Positions 42,201-55,550 of a stretch of DNA of 64,000 nucleotides are shown here, piece after piece. Positions within the stretch are counted from its first letter, which is position 1, and each line of letters begins with the position of its first letter. The DNA is from Eopsaltria australis (taxonomy: Eukaryota; Chordata; Aves; Passeriformes; Petroicidae), in contig JAVTVJ010000012.1 in assembly GCA_034509425.1 (NCBI GenBank), forward strand, positions 11,691,001-11,755,000, given 5' to 3'. The position numbers and the translations under genes are program-made. Under the pieces are notes generated by a model. It was not told where the DNA came from and did not search any database. It saw only the letters and a program-made list of their open reading frames with translations.

Positions 42201-45200
42201 ATAGCAAAACATGATCTCAACTGATCATACTGTTTTGTGTTTTCAGACCTAAAATCTTGATTTAATTTCTTCCCTCCGATACACCTTTGACTGAAATGGA
42301 GGATAAGCTGGTTATGTCCACTGAGCCAGTGATGAAAGCACACACATACTGTTGCTCTTTACACCCTTGTCCTTCCTAATTGGATACAAGCGCTTGAATC
42401 TCTGGCTTCCAGATCTCTTGAAAAGGCTTTAAACCCCAGACAACTGTGATAGGAATTGGGTCTCTGAATTACAGGTTCCTCTAAGAAATAAATAATATTC
42501 CTAATTTAGTGACTTGCACTTAAAAATCTCATTTCCATGCAAAATATTAAAACTGCACAATGAAATATCATGTTTTCTTCCTTCTTTGGTGCAAAAATTC
42601 AGTAAAAACAAAAAGAGACCAATGCACTGAACTAATAAGCTTGGCAGATAAAAAATTAGTAGGCATGGGACTGGGAATAAAGTGGAACTTTAAAAATTAA
42701 TTTCTTTATCAGCAACATTTTGTTTTATTTTTACTTTCTGGTTCAGATTCATCTGGCTGGAAAACTGAAGATTTTGGATTCTCTCTGTAAGTGAAAAAAT
42801 TACTGCTGAGCTCTCAAGGAGCTGTGGCTTCTAAAAGGGTGAAAATCTGGTAGACCAGCTGCCAGAAAGCAGCCTCAGCAAAGGTGAATTGGCAAGTAAT
42901 CAGACAAATTTTGAGAATTTAATCAAAAGTGACTTATCTCTATGAAAATCCTCTAATTTGATGAATAAGCAGAGTCTAGTGACCCTCAAACCCAGTTACT
43001 TCCTTTGTCCATGGCACTTTCCTTGTACGAGTGATTCTGTGACAAGTAGCTGCTGAGAGCACTCATTCCAATACTTGCCAGGTATGTGAAAAAGCATGCT
43101 CCTCTGCTGCATGGGGGATATTGGAAAGAGAAATTCTCTCAACCCCCTGGCCAGAATCAGCCTCTAACCACAGCTTTCACAACGTGAACCACACACTTAC
43201 TTGCTTGGTGTGAATGTGTCAAGAAAAAAATGAATGTCAAGTATCTCAGACAACCAGTACATCTGGCTTTTATCCTGCTCACTGCCTCACTCAGGAAGGA
43301 ATATGGTTATTTTTAAATCTAAGGTCCATGTGTTGAGCCAAATGAACATAATTCTCCAGCTGGTTCAAAGATGATAGGAAAAGATTTTGAATGCTTTAAA
43401 TTCTATAGGTTTATTTATCATCTGCTAAATCCTCTCCCCCCAAAAAATCAAAGGACTCATCAAAACTTTATGAAACCTAATTTATTAATTGATTGGGACT
43501 TTTCAAGCAGCTGTAGCATTCAAACAATTGAATATAATTCCCACCACGATGGTGTAACTAAATCATGATGAAAATTCCCAAAATTGCAGCTGATTAGTTG
43601 TTCAGCAGCTCATTCTGTGTCCATAGTTTCTTTTGCTTTTCATCTCTTCTACTCAAATATTTCGGGTGTGGGTTTTTTCAAGTTATGTTTACTATTGAAA
43701 ATAATTTCTTAAACACCATTTGGTTTATGGATATATTATTTTAGTGGACACTCTGAAACCATAATTACTAGGATTTTTATAGGTGTAGCAATCAAGTCAC
43801 GCATAACCTCATGTCCTGCAGCTTCTACAAATACTACTTCCCTATGAATTGACTGTGAATGACTCATATGCAGCTAATTACCAGTGATTCACTTGGATAT
43901 ATGTTTATATACTTTAATGTTTATGTACTTTTGCCAGTCTATTTAGTGACTGACACTAAGCAAATAAACGGCATTTACAGTCCTCTTCTTTAAACAGATA
44001 AGAGTTTATCTAGGAGAATATTTTGTACATTTGCAAAATAAGGCTTGGTCAGTACTTTGAATAGCTGAAACATTTAAGGTTTGGACTAACTATTTTAAAT
44101 ATTTACACCTTAGAGGATATTAGTACTTAAATATAGAAGGCTGTAGTGATTCAACTGTTCCTTCTTATTTCTTGACAATATTGGTTAGTGCTCTGTTTTT
44201 CATCTAGCTTCAACAGTGTTATTAACTTTAGCAGGTATAATAGAGAGACTGCATAGTACACTAAGTAAAGATCATCTTTAAACATAATTTAGCAAAATAA
44301 ACCCAGAAAATTATATTCATGCTATTTAAATGGTTGTAACATTTAATGTGTTTAACAATTCTTTCCGGATCTGCCCAGATGAGATTTTCAAGTTAAAAAA
44401 ACAGATGAAAACAAAATACAGTATAAGAATTGGAAGCTAATGGTAAAATGGAGTCAAAAAATATGACCTCTATTTGTACTTTTTACTGTATGGAAAGTAT
44501 GTTTCTACTAACTTTACCACTAAGTGGAAACTCCACACTGGGGATGAAGTTTTTGTTTTCTTTTTCCTTTTGTTTTTGGTTTGGTTTTTTTTTTCCTGTG
44601 AAATTATAAACAAGGTCAGAGGCATGTAAATGCTTCACCCTCTGTTAATCTGAACTGGAATCTACGGCAGCATGCCTGTTCCGTGGTATAGAGATTTACA
44701 GTATATATTGTAAATCCCATTAACTTGTCATTAAATAATTAGGCACATCTGTATCAGACATATCTGATGCTGATTATTAAATTTTTTTTTTTAAATTCAG
44801 CCTTTTTATTCCCCTCTTCACCTTCTTCTCCTTGTTAACTTATTGATCATATCTTTGTTATGTTGTTCTTTCCACGTACATCAGAAGACTAGGATTTTTT
44901 ATTTTCATGCTGCCTATTATTCCTTCTGGTTTTCAACAGTGGTCACAGTTATTTAGGTGAAAACAGGAAAGAAGATGTAAAAACAGTGAGGCAAACAGCT
45001 AAGGAACTTTTTTTCTTTATTTGAATATGCTATTCATTTCTGATATCCTAATGATCAGATTCTCAGCTCAAGTTAAATCCCTTTCTGCTACTCTAGTCAT
45101 GCACAGGGTATATGAACCCCACCTGAAGGAGTGAGTGGAGGTTTGTTCTTCTCATCCAAATCCCCTTCCCATCTGGTATTAGTCCTGAGCTCCTACTGTC

Positions 45201-45497
45201 CATAATACTGTGGTAGAGTTTTGGCCCCAAGCCAGGATGACCCTTTTTGTCCCCTTCACTACTGTTCCTCCTTGCTCCCTCTCCTGTTCTGAGCACAAGC
45301 CCTGCGGTGCTGCACACTCAGGCTCAATAATGGAAGGGACATCCTTATCCTACGGAGAGCAAGCTTTTTTGTACATGTACTGCTTTCTCATGTACAACTG
45401 TACTTGAAGTTTCCTCACAAAAATAGTTAAAGTCACCTACCATGCTCACACACAGGTACAACGGAAAGATTTTCATTGATAGCACCTAGGTGAGCCC
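36276..45497. other. AT-rich noncoding stretch, no gene recognised
   Basis: A 13-bp tandem duplication (GGTCTGGGGTTTT, twice) sits at 36841-36866. At 39255-39285 an AATAAA hexamer is followed 15 nt later by A10, resembling the end of a retroposed transcript, but no body or target duplication was found. The inverted repeat at 44693 is listed separately. Open frames reach 97 codons or fewer and are unrecognised. Confidence 0.6.
44693..44716. repeat. Perfect inverted repeat, 8-bp arms
   Basis: The arms GATTTACA (44693-44700) and TGTAAATC (44709-44716) flank GTATATAT. A second, smaller inverted repeat, ATCAGA / TCTGAT around CATA, follows about 40 bp downstream in a TAAT-rich block. It could be a cluster of paired regulatory sites; this is inference only. 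Confidence 0.7.
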
Positions 45498-45517
45498 TAA
45501 TTAATTAATTAATTAAT
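45498..45517. repeat. (TAAT)5 microsatellite
   Basis: Five TAAT units in AT-rich anonymous sequence. Confidence 0.85.
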
Positions 45518-48500
45518 AGTAGTAAACACAGAATGAGCAAAATAATTGGGTTGCTTCTGAGTCAGTGAATGCTGCATGGCAAGCTCAGAAGGGATCCATA
45601 TCCTTAAGTTTTTGGAGATTGTTAGGTTTTTAAATGAGAAGCAAAAAGGATGTATGGAGACTGTAATCTCCATACATGAGGCACCTGCTTTAGTTAATGG
45701 GATTATTTTTATATATCAAGAAAGCCGTAACCACCACATTAGTAAGCTTTGTAAAATTCCTGAGATAGTCTAGGTGAAAGACATTACTTGAAAAAAAATT
45801 CTCAAACTTTGTGGATCCCCTAGGGAGCTTGAATATTCTCATTGCAAGGAAATCCTAACCCTAGCCCAGAAGAAACTGGAGTCTTCTACAGATTTCTGGC
45901 AAAAATTAAGGATATTTTTTCATTGGCGTTTTTCAGTGATCTGCTTTTGGAATGTGAAAGGAACTGATGGAGGAAGAACTTAATTGTCAGAATCTGCATG
46001 AAATACTCAGAAAGGCATAATGCAATCCATCATGTGTATCTCTCTGACACATATATGATCTTTATTTATATATGAGCATCTATCATACCACATCTCTTCC
46101 AAATCTTGGTAGTCTTTGTAGATACAGATTTTACACAGATTCTTCTTGTGCTCATTGCCCTTTCACAAATCATTTAAATACACTTTTACATTTAAATACC
46201 CCTTGCACATTTAAATATATTTATCTTTTATGATTTTAGTCAGTACTACAATTTAAAGGACTGGACTACATCAAATGAGAAACCATATATTCTAAAAGAA
46301 TTAGTAGTAGCTTCTTTCACTGCCTTCCTCAAACATACCAGTGTATGGCCAGTGGCAACTTGTAAAATATTTGCAGGGTTTCTCTGCTCCTACAGCATGA
46401 TTTAAATAACATAACAATTATACTTATAACAATATTTTCCCATTACTGATGAGAATCCCAGCTCTAAGTCTCTGGTAGGGTTCCCATTTGCTTTATGATA
46501 TGTCCAGATTCAGCTAAAGAAGGCTACAATCTGGTAGACTTTGAAAATAAAGTCTGAGCCTCATTCTTCTGCTGTCAGGACAGGCTTTTCCATGCAGCAG
46601 CCTACACAGTGATGAAGTGAGTCTTTGTCAAGCCAGCTGGCTCTGCTTGAAAGCTTGCTTGTGCTGCTAAGAGAAAGCTTGTCTCCATGTCTCAAAGGGA
46701 TAGTAGTCTTTTAACTTTTAAACAGCTTTTTTTCTTCACGGATTTAAGTGTGTTTACATTTCTTTGTCCAAGTGCTGATTCTGTTTCATTGCTGATTTTC
46801 CTATCTCTGGCTCATAGATGCTGTTCATACTTATGACTTGTGGACAGCAACATCATCAAGCCTCATACTATGAACATTCCTTGGCAGAGCTTTTCTGACT
46901 GGTGATTTTTCCATTAGGGTTTTTTTCTTCATTTTTACTTTGCTCCTAAACTGTCCACTCAGTCTATCTGGATGCTGGGAGCCCACTTCAGACTGACTGC
47001 AACAAAATCCCCAGATTTGTGCTCACTTCTTGGTGAGGTACTCTTAAATATAGTAATGTTTTTAAATGTAAACTTGTAGTAAAGTTCACACATTTCTTCA
47101 GTGAGATTGAAGGGAAGTGTTACGCAAAACTTGATGTGAACGTATGCATGAGACATTAGAAAGGAACTAAATCTTGCTGTGAAATTGTGGTTTTACCTTA
47201 CAGAGAGGCTTAAAAATTGGATTATCCTCAGTTCCAAAATTAGTACTTGGTTTCTTTCAGAAAAAGACCAACATGTGGCAAAATGGAAGATCTGGATTTC
47301 TGTTTTCTGCCTGAATTTGTGACAGATCTGAAAGTCACCTCAATTTTTTTTACTGCCTGAGACTTCAAGGATTTGGATTTTATTTTTACCTAACCAAGTG
47401 CATTATTGAAATAAATTTTGTCTTAGGATAATAAACTAATCCTCAGATAGACAGCCTCTCAAAATGAAGTGTTTTAAATGTTTTTACTATTTCACAGAAA
47501 TAAACTGGGCAGTAAAGAGAACTCTAATGCCACGTGGGTACAAAACCAACATTTTTTTTTGGCTCATTTTCTTCTGGGAGAAGACCAAAACCTGCTTTAG
47601 AGCATTGGTTAGGGGCATCAACTTACCCAGGGTGGCATAACCAACGTCTTCTCCTAGGGCTTGAACATCTAGTTCTTATGTTTAATGTCCATATTCTAAT
47701 CCCTGGGATAGGTGCCTATTCAGATGTCAGGCAAGGTGATTGTTTTTCCACTTTCAATCTGAAATTGCATTCCAGACCAATGTTTTTCAGAAACTGACAT
47801 ATCTGAGAAGACAGAAGAATGAATTTTTGATGCATCATCACTTTCTGAGAGAAAAAATAAAACTTTGATTTAAAATTCTTCACTATGCAATGTTCCAAAA
47901 CTCAATAGTAATTGCAAAGTACCAAAGGAATGTGGTGCTCATAGAATGAGTTATAAAACAGACAAAAAGGATGGAATATAGTATAAGAACAACTTCTTGT
48001 TCATTGTATTATATGTAAGCAATTCAGTTTCATTAATCATTCTCAATATGAGTATGTCTGTTCCATAATAACTTACGAACACAATGCCTAGTTATTGAGA
48101 TACTTGTCATATGAAGATGGCTAAATTTCGTGAAGGGTAAGCAAAATGTAAAGACAAGCTTTGTCTTGAGTTTGTGAATGCTTTTGGACTGGAATGAGAT
48201 GATGGCTGAGTCATTATGATGGAGATTTTGCTCTTTGTCTTCTGCCTCCTAAGAAACTTCTTTCCTCATTCAAAATCAAGAAGCAGGGAACAAACAGAGC
48301 TAAAGAACTATAGCACTTACAAAAGAGGATACTTCAAAAAAATCCAATCATATAGATAAACCCAATTTTTCTTATATAAGAAGCTTCCAGACCTGTCTGG
48401 TCTATATCTATACTTCTTATAGATGAGTGGAGTATGTGTGTTCTATCCTTTAAAGTGAAACAATATTTTTAAAAACCTGTGTTGGTAATTAATTCACCTC

Positions 48501-51218
48501 AGGTCACAGACCGTTTAAGGGAAGAACTGCCAAATAACAATGCCTTTGTTGGTAAACAACAAAAACATACAAAGTACTGTGGACAAGAGCTTATTCTAAA
48601 AGTGAGAAAATCATGTAATTGTTCCCCAGGACAGGTTGAAGTATTTTTGGATAATGACCAGATGAAGGAGAATGATACAATTATCCTTGTAATCCTGAGA
48701 GAAGTGTTACCTCATTTTTTGACAAAAAGCACTGCCAGACAGAGCAATTTAAATCAAATAACCCTTGCTCCACTGAAAATCTGAAGCAAACCTCAATTCA
48801 ATTGTCAAAATACCTCAGATATTCTGTTTTCAGTATCTCCAGTCTGACTCATCTAGAACTGCGGAAACAGGTTAATGATTTTTTCCAGCCCACCTTTGTA
48901 GAGTCAAAAAGCTTCATTTGCCTCCTTTACCTTAATCAAATGGAAGCCATAGTACAATCATTGAATATCTTGTTCAAGGAGTTGAAACAATTTTAGGCTC
49001 CTTCTACTTCTTAATTCCAGTGAAACATGCTGTGTGTCCTACTTAGGAACAGAAAATTGCACCTTAGCACTCCGCATAGTTACTGCTAATTGTCACAGGT
49101 TTGCTACCTGTTATATACTGCTTTAGAAAGATTTTTTTTACTTAAAACTCTACTGCTGCTTCACAAAGAGCATAGTTATTATTTTCAAAATCTCTGTCTG
49201 GACACTGCTTCTTAGTCATTCAAGTGAAACTGAAGTCATTTACACTTACACTTGAAGTGGAATATGACATGTCAGATTAAAGCCCTCTATCTAAACATTA
49301 TTTATGTTTAGTAAACCACTAAGCTAATTATTATTGTAATGGTAGAAGTACTACAGGAATTCTCTGCCAAAGTTCATTTAATTTGCATTTTGATATACTA
49401 AATCTTCTTTTCATTAAAAGTGCTGATACAGGAGTTTAAGAGACAAAATAAAGATGTGGGTGTGATTGTGGATAACTCAGAAATCCACTGTGGCATATAA
49501 AAGCAAATGAGAATCCTCTCTTTGGCACAATTACCTAAATTCCTCTCCACCTCTTTTCTGTGCGAGCTGAACGCTGTGCAGATGGTTAGGCATAATTCAC
49601 TCAACAAAATGATTCAGAGGCAGGAAGGTAAAGCCCATGTTACCTGAAACTTCATCTCTTTCTTTTTGCAGTGTACTGCAGGAATTTACTACCTGGAAGA
49701 CCTTCTTTGTTAGAATTTTAACAACTTAGTCTAACAAGATGCCACATTTTTCCAGCAAGCATGTAGCTTTGCTTCTTCAAAAGGCCTCTCAGAGAACACT
49801 GTAGCATAGTTATCAGATTTGTGTTTCGAGAGAGCTGCAATACAGGTCTTAAAATGTCACTGACAGCAGCACATTTGTAAACTTTTGTATGTGCCACTTT
49901 TGTATTAAAGCTATCTAATGAAAGCACAAATGAAAGTAAAGAGTTACCAGAAGGCAATAGCTACCTGCATTAGGAGGCTTGTTTGAATCCTTTGTGAGAG
50001 ATATTTTCCAAAGAGCCATAATTGGAGATGAAAATCAATTTGTCACAAAGTCCCTTTTTTCACTCTTTCCTTAAGTGCTATCACTTCATCTGTCTTGACA
50101 GAATTTACCCAGCTGTTTTCTTGTGTATCTCAGATAAAATGACCATATCTTCAAACTGCTGCCAAACAGAACAATTTTCTGATGGCATTTTTATAGAGTT
50201 ACAAAAGATCCTCACAAAATGTATGATGCTGTGCTTTTAAAGTTTACCTCAACCTTAGTATTATCAGCTTATGTTTCAGTAGTGACATATGTGCATCTCT
50301 CATAGGAACTGAGGAACAGAGCAGTAGGAGATTTTTTTATTAGAAACTTTGGATTTTGAATAGGAATCTCACCTTTTACAGAAAGTTTTGAAAACCACCC
50401 TGAGCTAAAGAGCAACTTTCATAATGAGTCTCTTTCCTTACAAGCCAGCGTTCTGCCTCATTTATTTTTTTGAAGTGTTTTACTCTGCAAGTAGTGCCAT
50501 TAAAAGACATGCTAGAGACAATATGAATCTTGAAAAGAGAAGGGAAAAAGTATTGTAATTTTTAGGAAACAAAGCAGAGAGTTCAGAAAAAAACCCAAAC
50601 CCCAGCTAGCTCGAAATCTGCCATAAATCCTTTGTGTAATGTATTATGTAGGTCAGCACACAGAATTTTGTTTAGATCATATACTTCCTCCAGCTATCTT
50701 TATATATTCCTTGACTCCACCCAGATGTGTCTGCCTGATGATTTTTAGTCTTTCAATTGCTTCATAAGGTACTGCTTTAAACCCAGCTGGAGAACTGAGG
50801 CACAGAGAAAGTCATGACCTAGGGGAGCTATAACCAGCACAGTCGTGGCCTGTTAGTAATGTTGCCTAACATTATGTTGGTTGATTTAATTTTTTTCCTC
50901 ACATTGGTATCCATTGACATTTGAGTTGTCCTTGAGTAATCCACTTAACCACCTTTTGTCAGTCCCCTGAAGGGGCCTAGCTCTGCCATAGGTTGTATAA
51001 CTGTTCTGTCGGAGAAACCCCAAGAATATATACTGGATACTTCAGGTGATGTCAAGTGGCACTGCACACCAAGCTGAACACAGGTGAATCAAGCCTTAGA
51101 AGAGCTGTGATCACAGCATCAGAGCTCTCAGGATCAACTGACAGCTAATCAGTATCGAGATAGCAATTTGCCTTCCCAGACTTTCAGGCCTACAAATCTG
51201 CTTTAAGATGAGGTATAT
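45518..51218. other. AT-rich noncoding stretch, no gene recognised
   Basis: Besides the hairpin at 45650, a 101-codon plus-strand frame (48479-48784) is present without recognisable domains or flanking exons. From about 51000 the sequence becomes less AT-rich as the LTR at 51219 approaches. No other element was recognised. Confidence 0.6.
45650..45677. repeat. Perfect hairpin, 11-bp arms and 6-nt loop
   Basis: The arms ATGTATGGAGA (45650-45660) and TCTCCATACAT (45667-45677) pair exactly around CTGTAA. The stem is too short for a microRNA precursor and the pairing does not extend outward. No T-run suggests a terminator-like role. Confidence 0.8.
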
Positions 51219-51545
51219 TGTAAAATAAAAGGTCGAAGCAACCACGCTCCGGGTCCAAGAGACCTACGGACTCTCTGCCGTTGGTTGCTCTATCCTCAGC
51301 CGGTTGACCACAAACTCCCTAACCGGATGGTGGGAGAACGTGGGGGACCTAAAGTCCCGCCAGGGAGGTAGAGCGTTGAGGGCCGCAGGTTATTCCTTGA
51401 ATCACGGAGAGACCGCGAGGCAATGAGGGAACGACTCCACTGCAGGGTAGCAGAGAAGTTTATTCTCTGAGTCCCGAGGCAGAAGAGCCCCGAGCTAGCT
51501 CAGACACAACCTTTTAACTGTAACGATTAACCAATAGGACACGAA
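51219..51545 (-). mobile_element. Diverged, 5'-truncated ERVK-type solo LTR
   Basis: Read on the minus strand, this CpG-rich block shares ordered similarity with the provirus LTR at 60988: a left end of the TGTA type, CTGCCG plus GGTTGCTC, CCCTAACCG, TAGCAGA, and the block GAGCCCCGAGCTAGCTCAGA. The poly(A) signal AATAAA lies on the minus strand at 51459-51464. The U5 and R parts are clear, but most of U3 upstream of the promoter is missing or unrecognisable, so the right boundary is approximate. No target-site duplication was found. It is a separate subfamily from the 60988 element, on the same strand, and has no internal sequence beside it. Confidence 0.75.
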
Positions 51546-54500
51546 GACCCTGATTGCTGATCTTTGAACTCTCTTGACTGCTTTGTACATAGTCATTTAT
51601 TCCTTTTTATTTTTTCATTATGCTTCACAAAATTATGAATAGTCTGCTGTAATCAGTGGAATTTAATGTTGTTTCCATTAGCATTTTGAACATAAAATCT
51701 CTTGGTTTACTCATCTGCTTTTTAATGAGATGAAAAACCTAAGCCTGACCGTCACAGGCAGACAGATTATCAGTGAGTTCAGTGTTGAATGTGGTGGTTA
51801 ATGAGGGCAAGTTTCCCCTCCATTATTTCAGAAAGTCTTTTTTTGGTTTATATTATCACTGATAAATGTGTGGCTGTGTTAGAGTCAAGAGGTGCTATGG
51901 ATCAGTGGGTAGCTGTCTTCTCATCCCTTGGCCAAACTGAAAAAGGGAGACGTGGTTCTAAAGCAGTACTGTGGAGTTGGAATTATGAGGAGAAAAAGTG
52001 AGAAAGGTGTTTAAAAGGATATATGTGTCCACAGTAAATGATCAAGGGAAAACATTAGTTATTTCTGTTTGTCAGAAAGAGAATGGGAAGTCTGAAAGGC
52101 CAGGACACTGAGCCAAACAAGATCTCATTTTGTTCCCAAGTATTTTTATCTGTCTTTTGTGAGCTTCTCCCATATGTCTCACTAATCCAATCAGGATCAG
52201 TACCTAATGATTCAAAGTTCCTCAAAACTATGCTAGTTATTTCAGAAGAATCTTCATATACATGATCATGCAAATTCTTCATGTTGTTATTGTGAAAAAT
52301 TGCCTCATAAATAGTTCTGGTAAGCAAGGCAGCAGACAACTTAAGTGAAACATAACATGACAAGTATGCAAATAATGTCATCAGGCCCAGCCAATATAAT
52401 GTCAGACTATGAGCCAGATCCAGCATCTTTGCTGTCACATGGTGATTCAATGTTTCTGGACTTTGTCAGCAAAAAATAAATCATGGTTCTGAAAAACTTG
52501 AAGTTATTTTTCAGACATGGCAAGCAGATACGTACAAAACTGTCTTCAGATCTTATTTATTAAGATCACCTTTTTGTCTCCAGAGAATAACTGGAACACA
52601 TGCATTTTTATTTTTTCTTCCAAAATGCTCATTTATGGAAGAACATGTTTCAGCCCCTAAATGATTATTCTATGCTTGTCAGTTTTAGATTGCAGCACCA
52701 GTGCCGTTAATGATTTCTGAGGTGATGCTGATGCCTCTGAGGCTGCCTGGCAGAATTGCTAGCATAAAACTAATGAGTATCCCTGCACGACCCTGCACTG
52801 TTAGGACATGAAGGCAAAGGGGGAAATAAATTAGAAACCTGGGTGTGTAGAAAGAATATCTGTAAAGGCACTTAATGGAGTCTAGAATAGGAAATTAATC
52901 ACCCATAATAATTAGGGTTTGTGAGACTATTTAATTTAATTCCATTTATACATATTTTCCACCCAATGATTAATGAACTCTGGGATAGCTTGTAAGCAAA
53001 ATCTGAACCTGATATAAGCTTTAGAAGTGTGTAGAGTAGAGAGTTATTAGACCACAACACCTTTTATCTGCTGTTTTTATTCTACCTCTAACAGGTTTCA
53101 CATAATCTTTGGGTACAAAATGACGTAGCACCAGTGTAAAGTGCTACTGGAACATACATAACCTGAAAGTCTTTGATATAATCTAAGTGAAAAATGGTAA
53201 ATTGAACAACATCAGTGTGAAGCAGACTATTATTAAACTCTTAGAAAGCTAAAGCCATTACAGTTTATTGTTTCTAATTCCTCAGCCTCTAAAGTCTTAT
53301 TTAGCATTTCACTTTTTCCAGGTCAGTAATATGTTGATTTTATTTAATACAGTCATTAACTTCCAGCTCTTCTTTTGAGGATAATTTACCACACTTTAAA
53401 ACCCTGGAAATATTTGTCATAAAAGTAACTATCAAGAAAACAACAAAAAAAGAGACATTAAAGATCTTGTCGGCTTTGACTTTTGAGTGCACAAGTTAAT
53501 GAGAAGTCATTTTTGTAATTTGTGGCACAAATTTCTGAAATTCAGTGTAGTATGTTATGCAGTCAGTGAAACCTCATGGTCATATTCATTCCTTCTGGCA
53601 TTCATGTCTATGCATGTGTGAAATGGTTTTAGAAGAAAGATGATAACATTCTTCCAAAGATGGAAATAAATTCCTTATAATATAAACAGCATAAACTCAA
53701 ACATCTTGGGTAGCACTTCAGAGTTTGACACCTCTCTCTGAAATCAGCAGCCGCTGATCTTGTATAACTCTTCTTCAGAGCTGCATATTCCTACTAAACA
53801 AAGCAGTGAATGCAAAGTATTTTGGATCTGTATTTGAGGCCTGTGAAAGAAAAAAAAGAGAGAATGTAAGGAAATGTGTGGAAAGGGGATAGATTATAAA
53901 AATATAGATTAGTTATTAATTTTTTTATTCAACAGCTGAAAAATTAAAAACTTCTGGAAATGTAGTCATAATACCATTGAGTAAATGAAGAATCCAAAAC
54001 ATAACAAAAATATGTGCGTTTTATTTCCCTGGATGTGAAGAGGGTCAGAACAGTCAATTTATTTATTTTATTTTCCAAATAGTACAAAAGGAGAGAAAAA
54101 AAAAATCAACATTTTCCATGAAAGAATATTGTGAAGTGTTTTTGTTTTGTTTTGTTTTGACTTATTCAAATTTATCATATTTCTTGTACTTCAATAGTTT
54201 TCTTCTAAAACAATCTGGGCTATATGATGTCTTTTTGGTTTGACAGCAAATTTAATTCTAAAGCAAAATGGTTGCATCAAAAGTTCTGTAATTTTGTGCA
54301 GTGGAAATAGACTAAAAAAGTTTTAAAATAAATGTCTCATTTAATCTCATAGTGATTTGGTTCACCAGCTCAGATATTTTATATTTAAATATTTTCTTTA
54401 TGTTAAAATAGTTATGAGAGTAAGAACACTATTAGAAAACACATGGGCTTTTTTCTATCGCATTACTTTTAAATTAGAAGTAAAAAGCTTATGGACCTCA

Positions 54501-55354
54501 CCTGCTAGTATTCACTCCTCTGAGTTTTGAGTAACCTGGATTTGAGTTGAGACATAAGTACCTAAGATTGACACCTTTTAAGGTGAATCTGTACTGAACG
54601 TATTAGGAAATCTATTTTTACATTCCATTAATCCTCTCCAGTGTAAGTATCAATGCATCTTTATTCAATCACTTAAGCAGAGCTAAATGTAAGCTCACGT
54701 GATATCTTGCTTTTGTGAAAGATAACAGCAATGAATTTCTATCTGGGCAGCATTTCATGAGATAGCAGAGTCTACCAAAAGTAGTGGAAGAGGTTTGATG
54801 TTTAAACATAGTTGCAAGAAAAGTGAAGGAAAGTGAATGGTTCTCAAGGGAAAGGGCATTTGATTAAGTAGAAAGTCTGAAGGTCCTGAGGTGAAATTGG
54901 AGACAGTTGAAAAATAAGATCTGGATTCACAGCTTCTAAGTTTTACCTTTGATTTCAGTGCATGCATGCTATTGAAAGTTTGTTTAACTAAGACTTCTGG
55001 AAAGAACACTGTTATAGAAAAAGTGACAAGAATCATATGGAACGCTCAAAAATATTAATTCTGGATCAAAAGAAAGACTGAATCACTAGACCAAAATTTA
55101 TCTTCTATTTAGCTGTATAGAAGTTTAACATTTGGTAGGTAGCAAGTAGTTGGTCATTTGGCATTCAACACATTCAGCATTCAGAGGTAACAAGTATGAA
55201 AATAACAGCTCATTCCAAGTATTTGTATTTGTGAGACTATTCTCTCTGAAAGTACCTTCCAGAAGTTCTCCACAGAGAACATGTAGATGTCTTACTGTTC
55301 ATAAAAAACAGGGCGAACTGACTGAAAATCCAGCATATTGTACTAACATCTAAA
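51546..55354. other. AT-rich noncoding stretch, no gene recognised
   Basis: A 131-codon minus-strand frame (52055-52450) has protein-like stretches but no family resemblance. Positions 52700-53000 form a non-repetitive, TAAT-rich block that reads like conserved noncoding sequence. A (TTTTG)n run lies at 54139-54159. No other repeat family was recognised. Confidence 0.55.
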
Positions 55355-55550
55355 AGGATCTCAGGCTGAATAAATGGGCTGACAAAAACCCCATGAAGCT
55401 CAGCAAAAGGAGTTGTCAAATACTGCACCAGAGGAGGAGGAACCCCATGCACCAGCACAAGTTGGGAACCACCTGACTGGAAAATGTCTTGGCAGAAAAG
55501 GCCTAGGGTAGTGGTGGACACCAAACTGAACACGAGGAAGCATTAGGGGG
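55355..55550 (+). mobile_element. CR1 LINE fragment (3' part of ORF2), decayed
   Basis: CR1 is the dominant non-LTR retrotransposon of birds and reptiles. From about 55375 the plus strand translates to a stretch matching the remembered C-terminal part of the CR1 reverse-transcriptase ORF: a KWAD-type motif, an NPM-K-S/N-K segment, and an NPMHQ-x-K/R-LG segment. A TGA stop then interrupts, a further stop follows, and the frame changes before a V-DTKLN segment. It is therefore a dead 5'- and 3'-truncated copy of about 195 bp. Neither the typical CR1 3' end nor a target duplication is visible, so the edges are approximate. The 98-codon frame on the opposite strand is a shadow of it. Confidence 0.85.

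Noticed and set aside
51040..51120. CACCAAGCTGAACAC, similar to a CR1 ORF2 segment
   Set aside because: The match is limited to about 15 bases with no supporting flanking similarity.
52055..52450. 131-codon minus-strand frame
   Set aside because: Partly protein-like translation, but no family match, splice signals or supporting context.
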